Assembly (NCBI RefSeq): GCF_051903925.1
Contig: NZ_CP173678.1
Coordinates: 682,001-746,000 of the forward strand
Source: G051903925 sp051903925
Lineage (GTDB): Bacteria > Pseudomonadota > Alphaproteobacteria > Zavarziniales > Zavarziniaceae
Length of the DNA stretch: 64,000 nucleotides
Direction of reading: 5' to 3'
The position numbers were made by a program, and so were the translations under genes. The notes under the pieces were generated by a model that saw only the letters and a list, made by a program, of their open reading frames with translations, had not been told where the DNA came from and searched no databases. Positions 50,478-58,477 of the stretch are shown here, piece by piece; position 1 is the first letter of the stretch, and every line of letters begins with the position of its first letter.

Positions 50478-52583
50478 TCAGGTCCCGATCAGGCCGCCAT
50501 CGTTCCGGCGCACCGCGACCATGGCGGGGCGCGGAACACCCGTTCCCTTGGGCCGGTTGTCGGGCCAGGAACTGACCTCGTCCAGGACACCATCCTCGCC
50601 TGGGTGCTGGATGTTGCAGAAGAACGTCGTGTTGTCGGGCGAGAAGATCGGACCGCAGACCTCGCACGCGGCCGGCCCGGTCAGGAAGCGCCGCGTCTCC
50701 ACCGGCGTTGCGCCGCCGCGGTCGATCGTGGCCAGGACCTGGTCGTTGCACTCGAAGTTGGACGGGTTGCCATCCGTCGCGATCCACAGGTTCTTGTCGT
50801 TGTCGAAAGCCAGATTGTCCGGCGCGCCGAACCGGTCGCCCTGCAGCAGGCGGCGATTGGTGCGGGGGTTGATGACCGCCCGGACGTCCCCGGCCGGCAG
50901 CGCGGGATCACCGGCCAGCAGGAAGATGTCCCAGGTGAAGCGGGTGGCGCGGTAGTCGTTGCCGGCTTCCGTGATCTCGATGATGTGGCCGGCCGGATTG
51001 GGGCCGCGCGGGTTCGCCGCGTCGGCTGCGGCCGAGCCGGCGGGACGGCCACGGCCCGCGCTGCCCGTGTCGCCCGCCGCCTTGCGGTTCGAGTTGTTGG
51101 TCAGGGCGATGAACACCTTGCCATTGCCGCGGAAGCTGGCGTCGCGCGGCATCTTGATGTCCTCCGGCCGGTCCATCGGCGTCGCACCCAGCGCGTCCGC
51201 CGCCTGGCGGCAGCGGATCAGCACGTCCGCCTGGCTCGAGAACTTGCCCGGCGCCTTGGCGTTCACGTTGGCGAACGTGACCGGCAGCCATTCGCCCGTG
51301 CCGTCGGCCTTGAACTTCGCGACATAGAGCGTGCCGGTGTCGAGCAGCGAGAAGTGGGCAGCCGCGCGCGGATTGTCCAGGTTGAACGTGCCCGACGAGA
51401 CGAACTTGTAGGCATAGTCGAAGCGCTGGTCGTCGCCGGTGTAGACGACGGCCTGGCCGGTGCGCGCGGTCGCGGTCGGATAGGCGATCACGACCTGTGC
51501 CGCCTCGTGCTTGAAGCGGCCCAGCGCGGTGCGCTTCTTCGGCGTGCTGGTCGGGGAGTAGGCGTCCGTCTCGACCACCCAGCCGAACTTGAACGGCTCC
51601 GTGACCGAGGACGCGTTACGCAGGTTGAACCGCGGGTAGTACAGGAAATAGCCGGGATTGAAGCCCAGGTTGTCGGCCGTCGCGTCGCCGATCCCGTGCA
51701 CCGTCTTGTGGTCGAACTGGATCAGCGGGTTGGTGACCGAGCTGGCGCCCGAGAACAGGCCGTCGAAGTTCTCTTCCGCCGACAGGTACGTGCCCCAGGG
51801 GGTAAAGCCGCCGGCGCAGTTGTTGTAGGTGCCGATCGCCGTCGTCCCCAGCCAGGGATGGCCGCGCGCCGGCCCCGTGAACTCGCACGGCGTGGTCAGC
51901 GTGACGCGCCGCGCGACATAGGGCGCCGTCGCCACATTGTTGACCCGCATCGCCTTGTCATGGGTCCAGACAGCGTTGAGCAGCCGGATGCCCGCGAAGG
52001 TGAAGCCGACGGCCTGCATCTGCAGGTCGGCCTGGGCCTTGGTCGGTACCCCGGTGAAGCCCGGGAACATCGTCGCGCCGCTCGTATACTCGTGGTTGAA
52101 GGCGGCGATGTAGGTCGGCCAGGGAAAGCGATTGGCGACCTTGGCCGGGGCGCCGAACGGGTTCGGAAACAGCGCCAGCATGTCGTGGTTGAAGCCGACG
52201 CGACGCGCCTGCTGCGCGGCCGTCATGTTGGTGTGGTTGACCAGCGCGCGGCCCTGCGCATCCCGGCCATAACCCCAGGCGACGTCGCCGGGGAACAGCG
52301 GCTCGCCCCAGGCCAGCAGAGCCGTCGCGGTGTAGCCGGGTGGGACGGTCACGCGGTCGTCCGTGTTCTCCGGCACCGAGGTGAAGCGGGCGGTTGCCGC
52401 CTCTGCCGGCGGCGCCTGCAGCATGCCCAGCGTGCCGGCACCGGCCAGCCCGGCCGCGGCGACGCCCAACCCTGCCCCCGTCAGCACCGTGCGGCGGCTG
52501 AGGAACGTGTCCATCACGCTCTCGAACGTCTCCGCTTCCGACCGGCCGCGCAGGCTCAGGTCCTCGCGTTCGCACTCGCTCAT
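50478..52583 (-). CDS. phoX: PhoX-family alkaline phosphatase (DUF839), Tat-exported
   Basis: A 701-residue periplasmic phosphatase that releases phosphate from esters, needing Ca and Fe. The twin-arginine motif LSRRTVLTGAG is near residue 29, followed by a hydrophobic stretch ending AEAA near 62. The PhoX core includes GFNHDMLALFPNPFG near 130, FNHEYTSG near 165, CAGGFTPWGTYLSAEENFDG near 255, and AFDNDKNLWIATDGNPSNFECND near 600. Three Pho-box repeats lie just upstream, which fixes its regulation by phosphate limitation. It has a terminator-like hairpin after it. Confidence 0.93.
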   Translation of the reverse strand: MSECEREDLSLRGRSEAETFESVMDTFLSRRTVLTGAGLGVAAAGLAGAGTLGMLQAPPAEAATARFTSVPENTDDRVTVPPGYTATALLAWGEPLFPGDVAWGYGRDAQGRALVNHTNMTAAQQARRVGFNHDMLALFPNPFGAPAKVANRFPWPTYIAAFNHEYTSGATMFPGFTGVPTKAQADLQMQAVGFTFAGIRLLNAVWTHDKAMRVNNVATAPYVARRVTLTTPCEFTGPARGHPWLGTTAIGTYNNCAGGFTPWGTYLSAEENFDGLFSGASSVTNPLIQFDHKTVHGIGDATADNLGFNPGYFLYYPRFNLRNASSVTEPFKFGWVVETDAYSPTSTPKKRTALGRFKHEAAQVVIAYPTATARTGQAVVYTGDDQRFDYAYKFVSSGTFNLDNPRAAAHFSLLDTGTLYVAKFKADGTGEWLPVTFANVNAKAPGKFSSQADVLIRCRQAADALGATPMDRPEDIKMPRDASFRGNGKVFIALTNNSNRKAAGDTGSAGRGRPAGSAAADAANPRGPNPAGHIIEITEAGNDYRATRFTWDIFLLAGDPALPAGDVRAVINPRTNRRLLQGDRFGAPDNLAFDNDKNLWIATDGNPSNFECNDQVLATIDRGGATPVETRRFLTGPAACEVCGPIFSPDNTTFFCNIQHPGEDGVLDEVSSWPDNRPKGTGVPRPAMVAVRRNDGGLIGT

Positions 52584-52634
52584 CTCTCGTCCCCCAAAGC
52601 ACCGCCGCGCCGGGCAGGTCCCGGCCTTGCGCGG

Positions 52635-52679
52635 ACACTAGGCGAGGCGTTTGACAGTTCCAGGACGGTTCGATGACAG
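52635..52679 (-). promoter_or_regulatory. Pho box (PhoB operator) and -10 of phoX
   Basis: Read leftward, three 7-base repeats spaced by 11 bases occur: CTGTCAT (52673-52679), CCGTCCT (52662-52668) and CTGTCAA (52651-52657), with 4-base spacers CGAA and GGAA. Exactly 10 bases after the last repeat is TAGTGT (52635-52640) as -10. This is the standard layout in which PhoB replaces the -35. The phoX start is 52 bases further. Confidence 0.85.
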
Positions 52680-52825
52680 GTTTTGTCTTTCCGGGCTCAA
52701 GACGTCTGCCCAGAAGTCTTGCGAAGTCATCGCAATTCCTGCTGACGCCGTTCAGTCACAGGACTGAAACGTGGCGCGACTATTAGCCGATGCGGCTGGC
52801 GTGTTCGCGCCGAACGGGGGATCAC

Positions 52826-53995
52826 ATGGCATCGACAAGGAAGGCGTGGGCCAGCAAGGGTGCGGCCAGCGGGATCAGCCTGGCGGCACTGCTGGCCGCG
52901 GCGGCACCGGCCCAGGCGCTGGACGGCCTAAAGTTCTATGGCCGCGGAGACGTCGGCTATTCCTTCAGCGAGACCTTCGACGGCAACCTCTCGGCCGGCC
53001 AGCTGGGCCCCGGCGATTTCGACGAGACGGTGATCGCCGGCGGCGGCCTGGGCTTCCAGACCTGGAACCTGTTCGCGGGCGCGCCCTGGCTGGAGCTGCG
53101 CAGCGATGTCACCTTCACCCTGCGCCAGGGCTTCGAGCTGAGCGGCGTCGAGCCCTTCCTGGGCAGCACGCTGACGGCGCGCGGCGACGTCGACAACTGG
53201 ACGGTCATGGGCAATCTCTATGCCGACTTCGACCTGGGCCGGCTGGGCGTGCTGCGCGGCCTGCACGCCTATGTCGGCGGCGGCGTCGGCTATGCGCGCA
53301 ACCAGCTGGAGACGGTGAGCTTTGCCATCGACGGCTTCGCCCTGGGCACGCAGGACGGCGCAACGACGGACGAACTGGCCTGGGCCGCGATGGCGGGCCT
53401 CAGCTACGACGTATCCGACTGGATCGCGCTCGACGTCGGCTATCGCTATGTCGACCTGGGCGAGGTGTCGACAGGCACCACGCTCAGCACTGCACCCCTG
53501 CCCGTGGCGGCCGCGATTGCCGACCTGACGGCGCACGAGGTCCAGGCGGGCGTGCGCTTCAGCTTCTGGAAGCCACCCGCCCCGGCCGCAGCGCCGCCTG
53601 CGCTGCCCCCGGCCCCCGTGGTCCAGACGCCGGAGCCGCCACCGCCGGCCCCCATGCCGCCGGAAGTGGCGCGCAACTTCCTGGTCTTCTTCGACTGGGA
53701 TTCGACCGAGATCCTGCCCCAGGCGGAAGACACGATCCGCCAGGCCGTGGCCGCGGCACAGCAGGTGGGCGTCACCCGCATCGACCTCACGGGCCATGCC
53801 GACCGCTCGGGCTCCCCTGGCTACAACCTCGCCCTGTCGGAGCGGCGCGCCCAGTCGGTCGCCAACGCGATGGTGGCGCTGGGCGTGCCGGCCAGCGACA
53901 TCATGCTGGTCGGCCGCGGCGAGGAGCAGCCCCTGGTCCCCACCCCCGACGGCGTGCGCGAGCCGCAGAACCGCCGCGTCGAAATCGTGTTCTGA
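52826..53995 (+). CDS. Outer-membrane beta-barrel protein with OmpA-like C-terminal domain
   Basis: A 389-residue protein with a signal peptide ending about residue 28 (AAPAQA). An N-terminal eight-stranded-type barrel runs to about 245 (GRGDVGYSFSETF, GLHAYVGGGVGYARNQLE, IALDVGYRYVDLG). A Pro/Ala-rich linker runs to about 285. The OmpA-type peptidoglycan-binding domain includes FLVFFDWDSTEILP near 295, LTGHADRSGSPGYNLALSERR near 325 and VGRGEEQPL near 365. A GGGGGA ribosome site precedes the ATG. It probably ties the outer membrane to the wall. Confidence 0.93.
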   Translation: MASTRKAWASKGAASGISLAALLAAAAPAQALDGLKFYGRGDVGYSFSETFDGNLSAGQLGPGDFDETVIAGGGLGFQTWNLFAGAPWLELRSDVTFTLRQGFELSGVEPFLGSTLTARGDVDNWTVMGNLYADFDLGRLGVLRGLHAYVGGGVGYARNQLETVSFAIDGFALGTQDGATTDELAWAAMAGLSYDVSDWIALDVGYRYVDLGEVSTGTTLSTAPLPVAAAIADLTAHEVQAGVRFSFWKPPAPAAAPPALPPAPVVQTPEPPPPAPMPPEVARNFLVFFDWDSTEILPQAEDTIRQAVAAAQQVGVTRIDLTGHADRSGSPGYNLALSERRAQSVANAMVALGVPASDIMLVGRGEEQPLVPTPDGVREPQNRRVEIVF

Positions 53996-54154
53996 TCCGC
54001 AGCAACGAACAGGTCGGCCAATCGGGAGGGCGGGTGCAGCAAGGTGCCTGCCCCTCCATTTTCCAGGGGCGGCGCCTTTGGAATCAATGCCGGTTCTCGA
54101 ACCGCATTCCTGCCCGCATAATCCGTCCGAGCAATTGCTCTCGGGGTGCTTGTG

Positions 54155-54556
54155 ATGGAGATGCGATCAATCCTCACGATCGTCGTCGGAACAACGGTGC
54201 TGTTTGCCAACGCCGTAAACGCTCAGTCGACATCTCGGCCGTCATTGGATGCACTAAAAGCAAGGCTGGACTTTTTCGAGCAGTTTTACGGAGATGTCCC
54301 ATCGGCAATCGACTGCAATGCGTTCAATCAGTCGGTCGCAACTACACTGATATGTCGCGACGAGTATCTGATGGTTGCGGAGCTGCTGAACACTCGTTCT
54401 ATGGTTTATGCAATAGAAAACGCCACGAAAATGGAAGTCGAACACCGAAAATGGCGTGGAGCCTTGCCGATCCACTGCTTGTCGGATGAATGTATTTTTC
54501 GATGGTTCCGGGATCAGACCAATGATTCCCTGGGAGGCATGTCGCCCTATCCGTAA
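54155..54556 (+). CDS. Exported DUF1311/LprI-like protein, low-GC gene
   Basis: A 133-residue protein with a signal peptide (MRSILTIVVGTTVLFANAVNA). The mature part has the DUF1311/LprI pattern: IDCNAFNQ with LICRDEYLMVAELLN near residue 70, followed by HRKWRGALPIHCLSDECIF near 100. It has four or more Cys that could form two disulfides. DUF1311 proteins include lysozyme inhibitors of the LprI type; similarity is partial. Codon use is clearly different: A/T-rich codons such as AAA, GAA and TAT are common, and GC is visibly lower than in neighbours. It may be a transferred gene. The exact start among ATG and GTG codons at 54146-54161 is open. Confidence 0.6.
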   Translation: MEMRSILTIVVGTTVLFANAVNAQSTSRPSLDALKARLDFFEQFYGDVPSAIDCNAFNQSVATTLICRDEYLMVAELLNTRSMVYAIENATKMEVEHRKWRGALPIHCLSDECIFRWFRDQTNDSLGGMSPYP

Positions 54557-54637
54557 GGTTTCATTTGGCTAAGTGGATCGTCTCCGGCCCCGCGAATGGG
54601 GTACTCGGTCTACGCTTGCCCATTTTCAACAGCGGCT

Positions 54638-55366
54638 TCAATCCCCGCTGCTCGGAGTTGCCTTCGGCTTGCGCTGCGGCGGGCGGCGCCGGCCGCGTGC
54701 CGCGCGGGGTGGGCGCAGGTTGGCCTGGATCAGGTCGGCCAGGGGCGCCGTGATCTGGTCATAGGCCGAGGGCCGCCGCTCGATCTGGCTGATCGCCATG
54801 GCGACCGCCTCCAGCGTCGAGAGCGCCTCGCGCCGGGGCTCGCGGCGGACCTTACCATAGGCCGACGGCGCCGGCGGGTTCAGCACGATGCGGCGCAGCT
54901 TCAGCAGCCAGGGATTGCGCCACCATAGCGTCTTGGCCTGCGACCAGGTCCCGTCCAGGGCCACGATGCCCTGCAGTTCGCCCAGCGTCGCGCGCTGGTG
55001 CGACAGCCGCTCGCCATGGCGGTCGAGCAGCGTCAGCGGCGCGTCGAGGTCCGTCGAATCCTCGCGGCTGCCCAGGTAGAGCACGCCCCAGAGATAGGGA
55101 TCCTCGTCCTCCTCCAGCACGGCCTTCAGGCTGGGCCAGGACAGGCCCACCTTGATCGTCGCCTGGGGCAGGACCTGGGCGATCAGCGGCGCTGTCGCCA
55201 GGGCCTCGCGCTTTTCCTGGGGATGCTGCAGCACGACCACGCGCAGGCGGGTCGGCACCGGCACGATGGCAGGTACGGCGGCAACGGGAGCGTCGGCCGG
55301 GTTGAGGTCCGGGTCGTGGGCCACGTCCCCCGCGTCCGCGCCCGGCGGTGCGGGGTCTTGCGTCAC
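54638..55366 (-). CDS. DTW-domain tRNA-uridine aminocarboxypropyltransferase-like protein
   Basis: A 242-residue protein with the DTW core: VVVLQHPQEKREALATAPL near residue 48 and the motif IVALDGTWSQAKTLWWRNP near 135, with PSAYGKVRREPRREALSTLEA near 165. DTW enzymes (TapT) make acp3U at the tRNA D-loop or variable loop. The usual N-terminal Zn cysteines are absent; about 40 acidic and Pro-rich residues stand there instead, and the tail is strongly basic (RRRPPQRKPK), perhaps for RNA binding. It lies 10 bases after infC in the same direction, so co-transcription is likely. Confidence 0.85.
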   Translation of the reverse strand: MTQDPAPPGADAGDVAHDPDLNPADAPVAAVPAIVPVPTRLRVVVLQHPQEKREALATAPLIAQVLPQATIKVGLSWPSLKAVLEEDEDPYLWGVLYLGSREDSTDLDAPLTLLDRHGERLSHQRATLGELQGIVALDGTWSQAKTLWWRNPWLLKLRRIVLNPPAPSAYGKVRREPRREALSTLEAVAMAISQIERRPSAYDQITAPLADLIQANLRPPRAARGRRRPPQRKPKATPSSGD

Positions 55367-55376
55367 CTGGGCCGTC

Positions 55377-55913
55377 CTACTTCGGAGCCATGACCATGGT
55401 CATCTGGCGCCCCTCCATCTTGGGGTGCTGTTCGACCTTGGCGATCTCCTCGACCTCGTCGCGCACGCGCATCAGCACCTTCATGCCAAGGTCCTGGTGC
55501 GCCATTTCGCGGCCACGGAAGCGCAGGGTCAGCTTGACCTTGTCGCCTTCCTCGAAGAACTTCCGGATCGCACGCAGCTTGACGTCATAGTCATGCTGGT
55601 CGATGCCGGGCCTCATCTTGATCTCCTTGATCTCGATGATCTTCTGCTTCTTCTTGGCTTCGTTGGCCTTCTTCTGCGACTCGTACTTGAACTTGCCGAC
55701 GTCGAGCAGCTTGCAAACCGGCGGATCGGAATTGGGAGAGATCTCGACCAGGTCAAGACCCGCCATTTCCGCCAGGTTCAAGGCTTCGAAGAAGGACACC
55801 ACGCCGCGGTTTTCGCCCGTCTCGTCGATCAGGCGCACCTTGGCCGCACTGATCTGGTCGTTGACGCGGGGACCCTCGCGAGTCGGCGGTGTAAGAATCA
55901 TTGGGCGAGCGAT
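55377..55913 (-). CDS. infC: Translation initiation factor IF-3, probable ATC start
   Basis: A protein of 178 residues that prevents early 50S joining and checks start codons. The family marks are all present: EGPRVNDQISAAKVRLIDETG near residue 12, the KANEAKKKQKIIEIKEIKMRP linker near 80 and FRGREMAHQDLGMKVL near 130. A strong Shine-Dalgarno GGGAGGA (55921-55927) sits exactly 7 bases before ATC (55911-55913), whereas the first ATG (55901) is 19 bases away. ATC would begin I-A-R-P-M and use IF-3's own autoregulation through a poor start codon, as known for ATT in Escherichia coli infC. It is downstream of thrS and followed by the DTW gene. Confidence 0.93.
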   Translation of the reverse strand: MARPMILTPPTREGPRVNDQISAAKVRLIDETGENRGVVSFFEALNLAEMAGLDLVEISPNSDPPVCKLLDVGKFKYESQKKANEAKKKQKIIEIKEIKMRPGIDQHDYDVKLRAIRKFFEEGDKVKLTLRFRGREMAHQDLGMKVLMRVRDEVEEIAKVEQHPKMEGRQMTMVMAPK

Positions 55914-56013
55914 AGACAAATCCTCCCAAAAAGGCTGGTTGGCGGCGCCCTGGTGGCACATCCGCCAACACGGCCGGGTCCAGTCTCATGTGATATAGGC
56001 GAATGCACGCCCC

Positions 56014-57957
56014 TCAGGAAGAGGCGGGCACAGAACCTTCAGCCCGGAGCATAGCAAGGCAGTCATCGAGAGCAAGGGTCTGCTGCGCGCCGCCCGCCAG
56101 GCGACGCAGGGCGACCGTCCGTTCTTCCGCCTCGCGCTTGCCGATGGCCAGCAGGATCGGCGCCTTGGCCAGCGTGTGCTCGCGCACCTTGTAGCCGATC
56201 TTCTCGTTGCGCAGGTCGACCTCGGCCCGCAGGCCCGCCGCCTTCAGCGCCGCGGCCACCTCCTGCGCATAGGCATCGCCGTCCTGCGTGACCGTCGCCA
56301 CCACGACCTGGACCGGCGCCAGCCACAGCGGCAGGCGGCCGGCATAGTGCTCCAGCAGGATGCCGATGAAGCGCTCGAACGTGCCCAGGATCGCGCGGTG
56401 CAGCATCACCGGCCGGTGCTTTGCCCCGTCCTCGCCGATATAGCTGGCGCCCAGCCGCTCGGGCAGGACGAAGTCCATCTGCAGCGTGCCGCACTGCCAT
56501 TCGCGGCCGATCGCGTCGCGCAGCGTGAATTCCAGCTTGGGCCCATAGAAGGCGCCCTCGCCCGGGTTCAGCACCGGCTCGATCCCCGCCGCGCGGGCCG
56601 CGGCCAGCAGGGCGGCCTCGGCCTTGTCCCAGGTCTCGTCCGTGCCGGCGCGGACGTCCGGCCGGGTCGAGAACTTCACCAGGACGTCGTCGAAGCCCAG
56701 GTCCTTGTAGATCCGCTTCAGCAGTTCGCAGAAACGCACCGACTCCCCCTCCACCTGGTCCTCGGTGCAGAAGATGTGGGCGTCGTCCTGCGTGAAGTTG
56801 CGCACCCGCATGATGCCGTGCAGGCCGCCAGAGGGTTCGTAGCGGTGGCACGAGCCGAACTCCGCCATGCGGATCGGCAGGTCGCGATAGCTGGTCAGAC
56901 CCTGGTTGAAGATCTGCACGTGGCACGGGCAGTTCATCGGCTTCAGGCAGAACAGGCGTTCTTCCGATTCCGTGACGTACATCGCCTCGCGGAACTTCTC
57001 CCAGTGGCCGGAGGCGACCCACAGGCGGTTTTCGAGAAGCTGCGGCGTCTTCACCTCGACATAGCCGGCTTCTTCCAGCTGACCGCGCATGTAGCGCTCC
57101 AGCGTGCGGTAGAGCGTCCAGCCGCGCGGGTGCCAGAACACCATGCCGGCCCCTTCCTCCTGCTGGTGGAAGAGGTTCATCTCGCGGCCCAGGCGGCGGT
57201 GGTCGCGCTTCTCCGCCTCCTCCAGCCGGGTCAGGTAGGCGGCCAGCTCCTTCTCGTCGCGCCAGGCCGTGCCATAGATGCGCTGGAGCATCGGGTTGCG
57301 ATGGTCGCCGCGCCAATAGGCGCCCGCCAGCTTCATCAGCTTGAAGCCGTTGCCCAGCTTCGCCGTCGAGGGCAGATGCGGCCCCCGGCACAGGTCGATG
57401 AAGCCGCCCTGGCGATAGAGGCCAATCTCCTCCCCGTCCGGAATGGAGGCGATGATCTCGGCCTTGTAGTGCTCGCCCTGCTCCTTGAAGAAGGCGACCG
57501 CGTCGTCGCGTTGCCAGTCCTCGCGCACGATCGCCTCGTCGCGGGCGACGATCTCGCGCATGCGCTGCTCGATCAGCGCCAAGTCATCGGGCGAGAAGGG
57601 CGTCGGCCGCGCGAAGTCGTAGTAGAAGCCGTCCTCGATCGCAGGACCGATCGTCACCTGCGTCTCGGGGAACAGTTCCTTGACCGCTTCGGCCATGACG
57701 TGCGCCGCGTCGTGGCGCAGCAGTTCCAGCGCCTCCGGATCCTTGCGCGTGATGATGCGGACGGCGTGCTCCCCCTCAAGCCGGTGGGAGAGGTCGCGCT
57801 GCCGGCCGTCCACCTCGATCGCCAGGGCCGACTTGGCAAGGCCCGGGCCGATGCTTGCCGCAAGCTCGGCGCCAGTGAGCGCAGCGGCGAAGGTCTTGAC
57901 GCTGCCGTCGGGCAGGGTCAGCCGTACCGCGGGCACCTGGGCAAGCTCGACACTCAT
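56014..57957 (-). CDS. thrS: Threonyl-tRNA synthetase
   Basis: A 647-residue class II synthetase. The N-terminal TGS-like domain is followed by the editing domain with HDAAHVMAEAVKELFPE near residue 80. The catalytic core carries MNCPCHVQIFNQGLTSYRDLP near 335, where Cys and His residues bind the active-site Zn, and GSCHRYEPSGGLHGIMRVR near 365. The anticodon-binding C-terminal domain spans 545-647. The chosen start is MSVELAQVP at 57957; an in-frame extension to 58005 passes through a hairpin and is less likely. infC follows 100 bases downstream. Confidence 0.97.
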   Translation of the reverse strand: MSVELAQVPAVRLTLPDGSVKTFAAALTGAELAASIGPGLAKSALAIEVDGRQRDLSHRLEGEHAVRIITRKDPEALELLRHDAAHVMAEAVKELFPETQVTIGPAIEDGFYYDFARPTPFSPDDLALIEQRMREIVARDEAIVREDWQRDDAVAFFKEQGEHYKAEIIASIPDGEEIGLYRQGGFIDLCRGPHLPSTAKLGNGFKLMKLAGAYWRGDHRNPMLQRIYGTAWRDEKELAAYLTRLEEAEKRDHRRLGREMNLFHQQEEGAGMVFWHPRGWTLYRTLERYMRGQLEEAGYVEVKTPQLLENRLWVASGHWEKFREAMYVTESEERLFCLKPMNCPCHVQIFNQGLTSYRDLPIRMAEFGSCHRYEPSGGLHGIMRVRNFTQDDAHIFCTEDQVEGESVRFCELLKRIYKDLGFDDVLVKFSTRPDVRAGTDETWDKAEAALLAAARAAGIEPVLNPGEGAFYGPKLEFTLRDAIGREWQCGTLQMDFVLPERLGASYIGEDGAKHRPVMLHRAILGTFERFIGILLEHYAGRLPLWLAPVQVVVATVTQDGDAYAQEVAAALKAAGLRAEVDLRNEKIGYKVREHTLAKAPILLAIGKREAEERTVALRRLAGGAQQTLALDDCLAMLRAEGSVPASS

Positions 57958-57995
57958 GGGACCAAGACCTTTCACCGGTTGAATGGACCCCCTGC

Positions 57996-58015
57996 GGGCC
58001 CGCAATCGCGGGCCC
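57996..58015 (-). promoter_or_regulatory. Hairpin in the thrS leader
   Basis: GGGCCCGC (57996-58003), loop AATC, GCGGGCCC (58008-58015) is a perfect 8-bp inverted repeat 38 bases upstream of the thrS start. A TATAG just upstream (leftward reading) could be the -10, which would place the hairpin at the 5' end of the message. It has no T-run, so it may protect the mRNA or regulate translation rather than stop transcription. Confidence 0.4.
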
Positions 58016-58110
58016 TATAGCACAAAAGGCGCAATCCGCCTCTTGCCGCGAGGGTGGGCCAGACTAGGATGCCTGCCTTCGCAGTGCAGCAGCAATCGGG
58101 AAGGGCAGCC

Positions 58111-58455
58111 ATGACGGTGACGCGGTTCGAGACCAATGCGCGGATGAGCCAGGCCGTGGTTCATGGCGACACGATCTATCTGGCGGGCCAGGTGGGCGAT
58201 CCGGCCCACGACTTCGCGGGCCAGATGCAGGACGTGCTCGGCTCCATCGACCGCCTGCTGGCCCAGCACGGCAGTGACAAGACGAAGATCCTGGCCGCCA
58301 CGATCTACATCACCGACCTGGCCAACCTGGGCGCGATGAATGCCGCCTGGGAAGCCTGGATGCCAAAGGGCTGCGGCCCGGCGCGCGCGACGGTCAAGGC
58401 TGACCTGGTGGCGCCCGAGTACATCATCGAGATCGCGGTCATCGCCGCGAAGTAG
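58111..58455 (+). CDS. RidA family enamine/imine deaminase-like protein
   Basis: A 114-residue cytoplasmic protein of the RidA/YjgF fold. It has YLAGQVGDPAHDFAGQMQDVL near residue 28 and the C-terminal strand MNAAWEAWMPKGCGPARATVKADLVAP near 75, including the Arg that binds carboxylate and the Glu (YIIEIAVIAAK) near the end. RidA members hydrolyse reactive 2-aminoacrylate intermediates. ATG 58111 follows GGAAGGG. It diverges from thrS. Confidence 0.9.
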   Translation: MTVTRFETNARMSQAVVHGDTIYLAGQVGDPAHDFAGQMQDVLGSIDRLLAQHGSDKTKILAATIYITDLANLGAMNAAWEAWMPKGCGPARATVKADLVAPEYIIEIAVIAAK

Positions 58456-58477
58456 CGCAGAACGCCTGCCCCTGCGG

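Noticed and set aside
55377..55961. infC start at the ATG at 55961
   Set aside because: It would add 16 residues unlike IF-3 and would put the strong GGGAGGA site inside the coding sequence. The ATC at 55913 fits that site.
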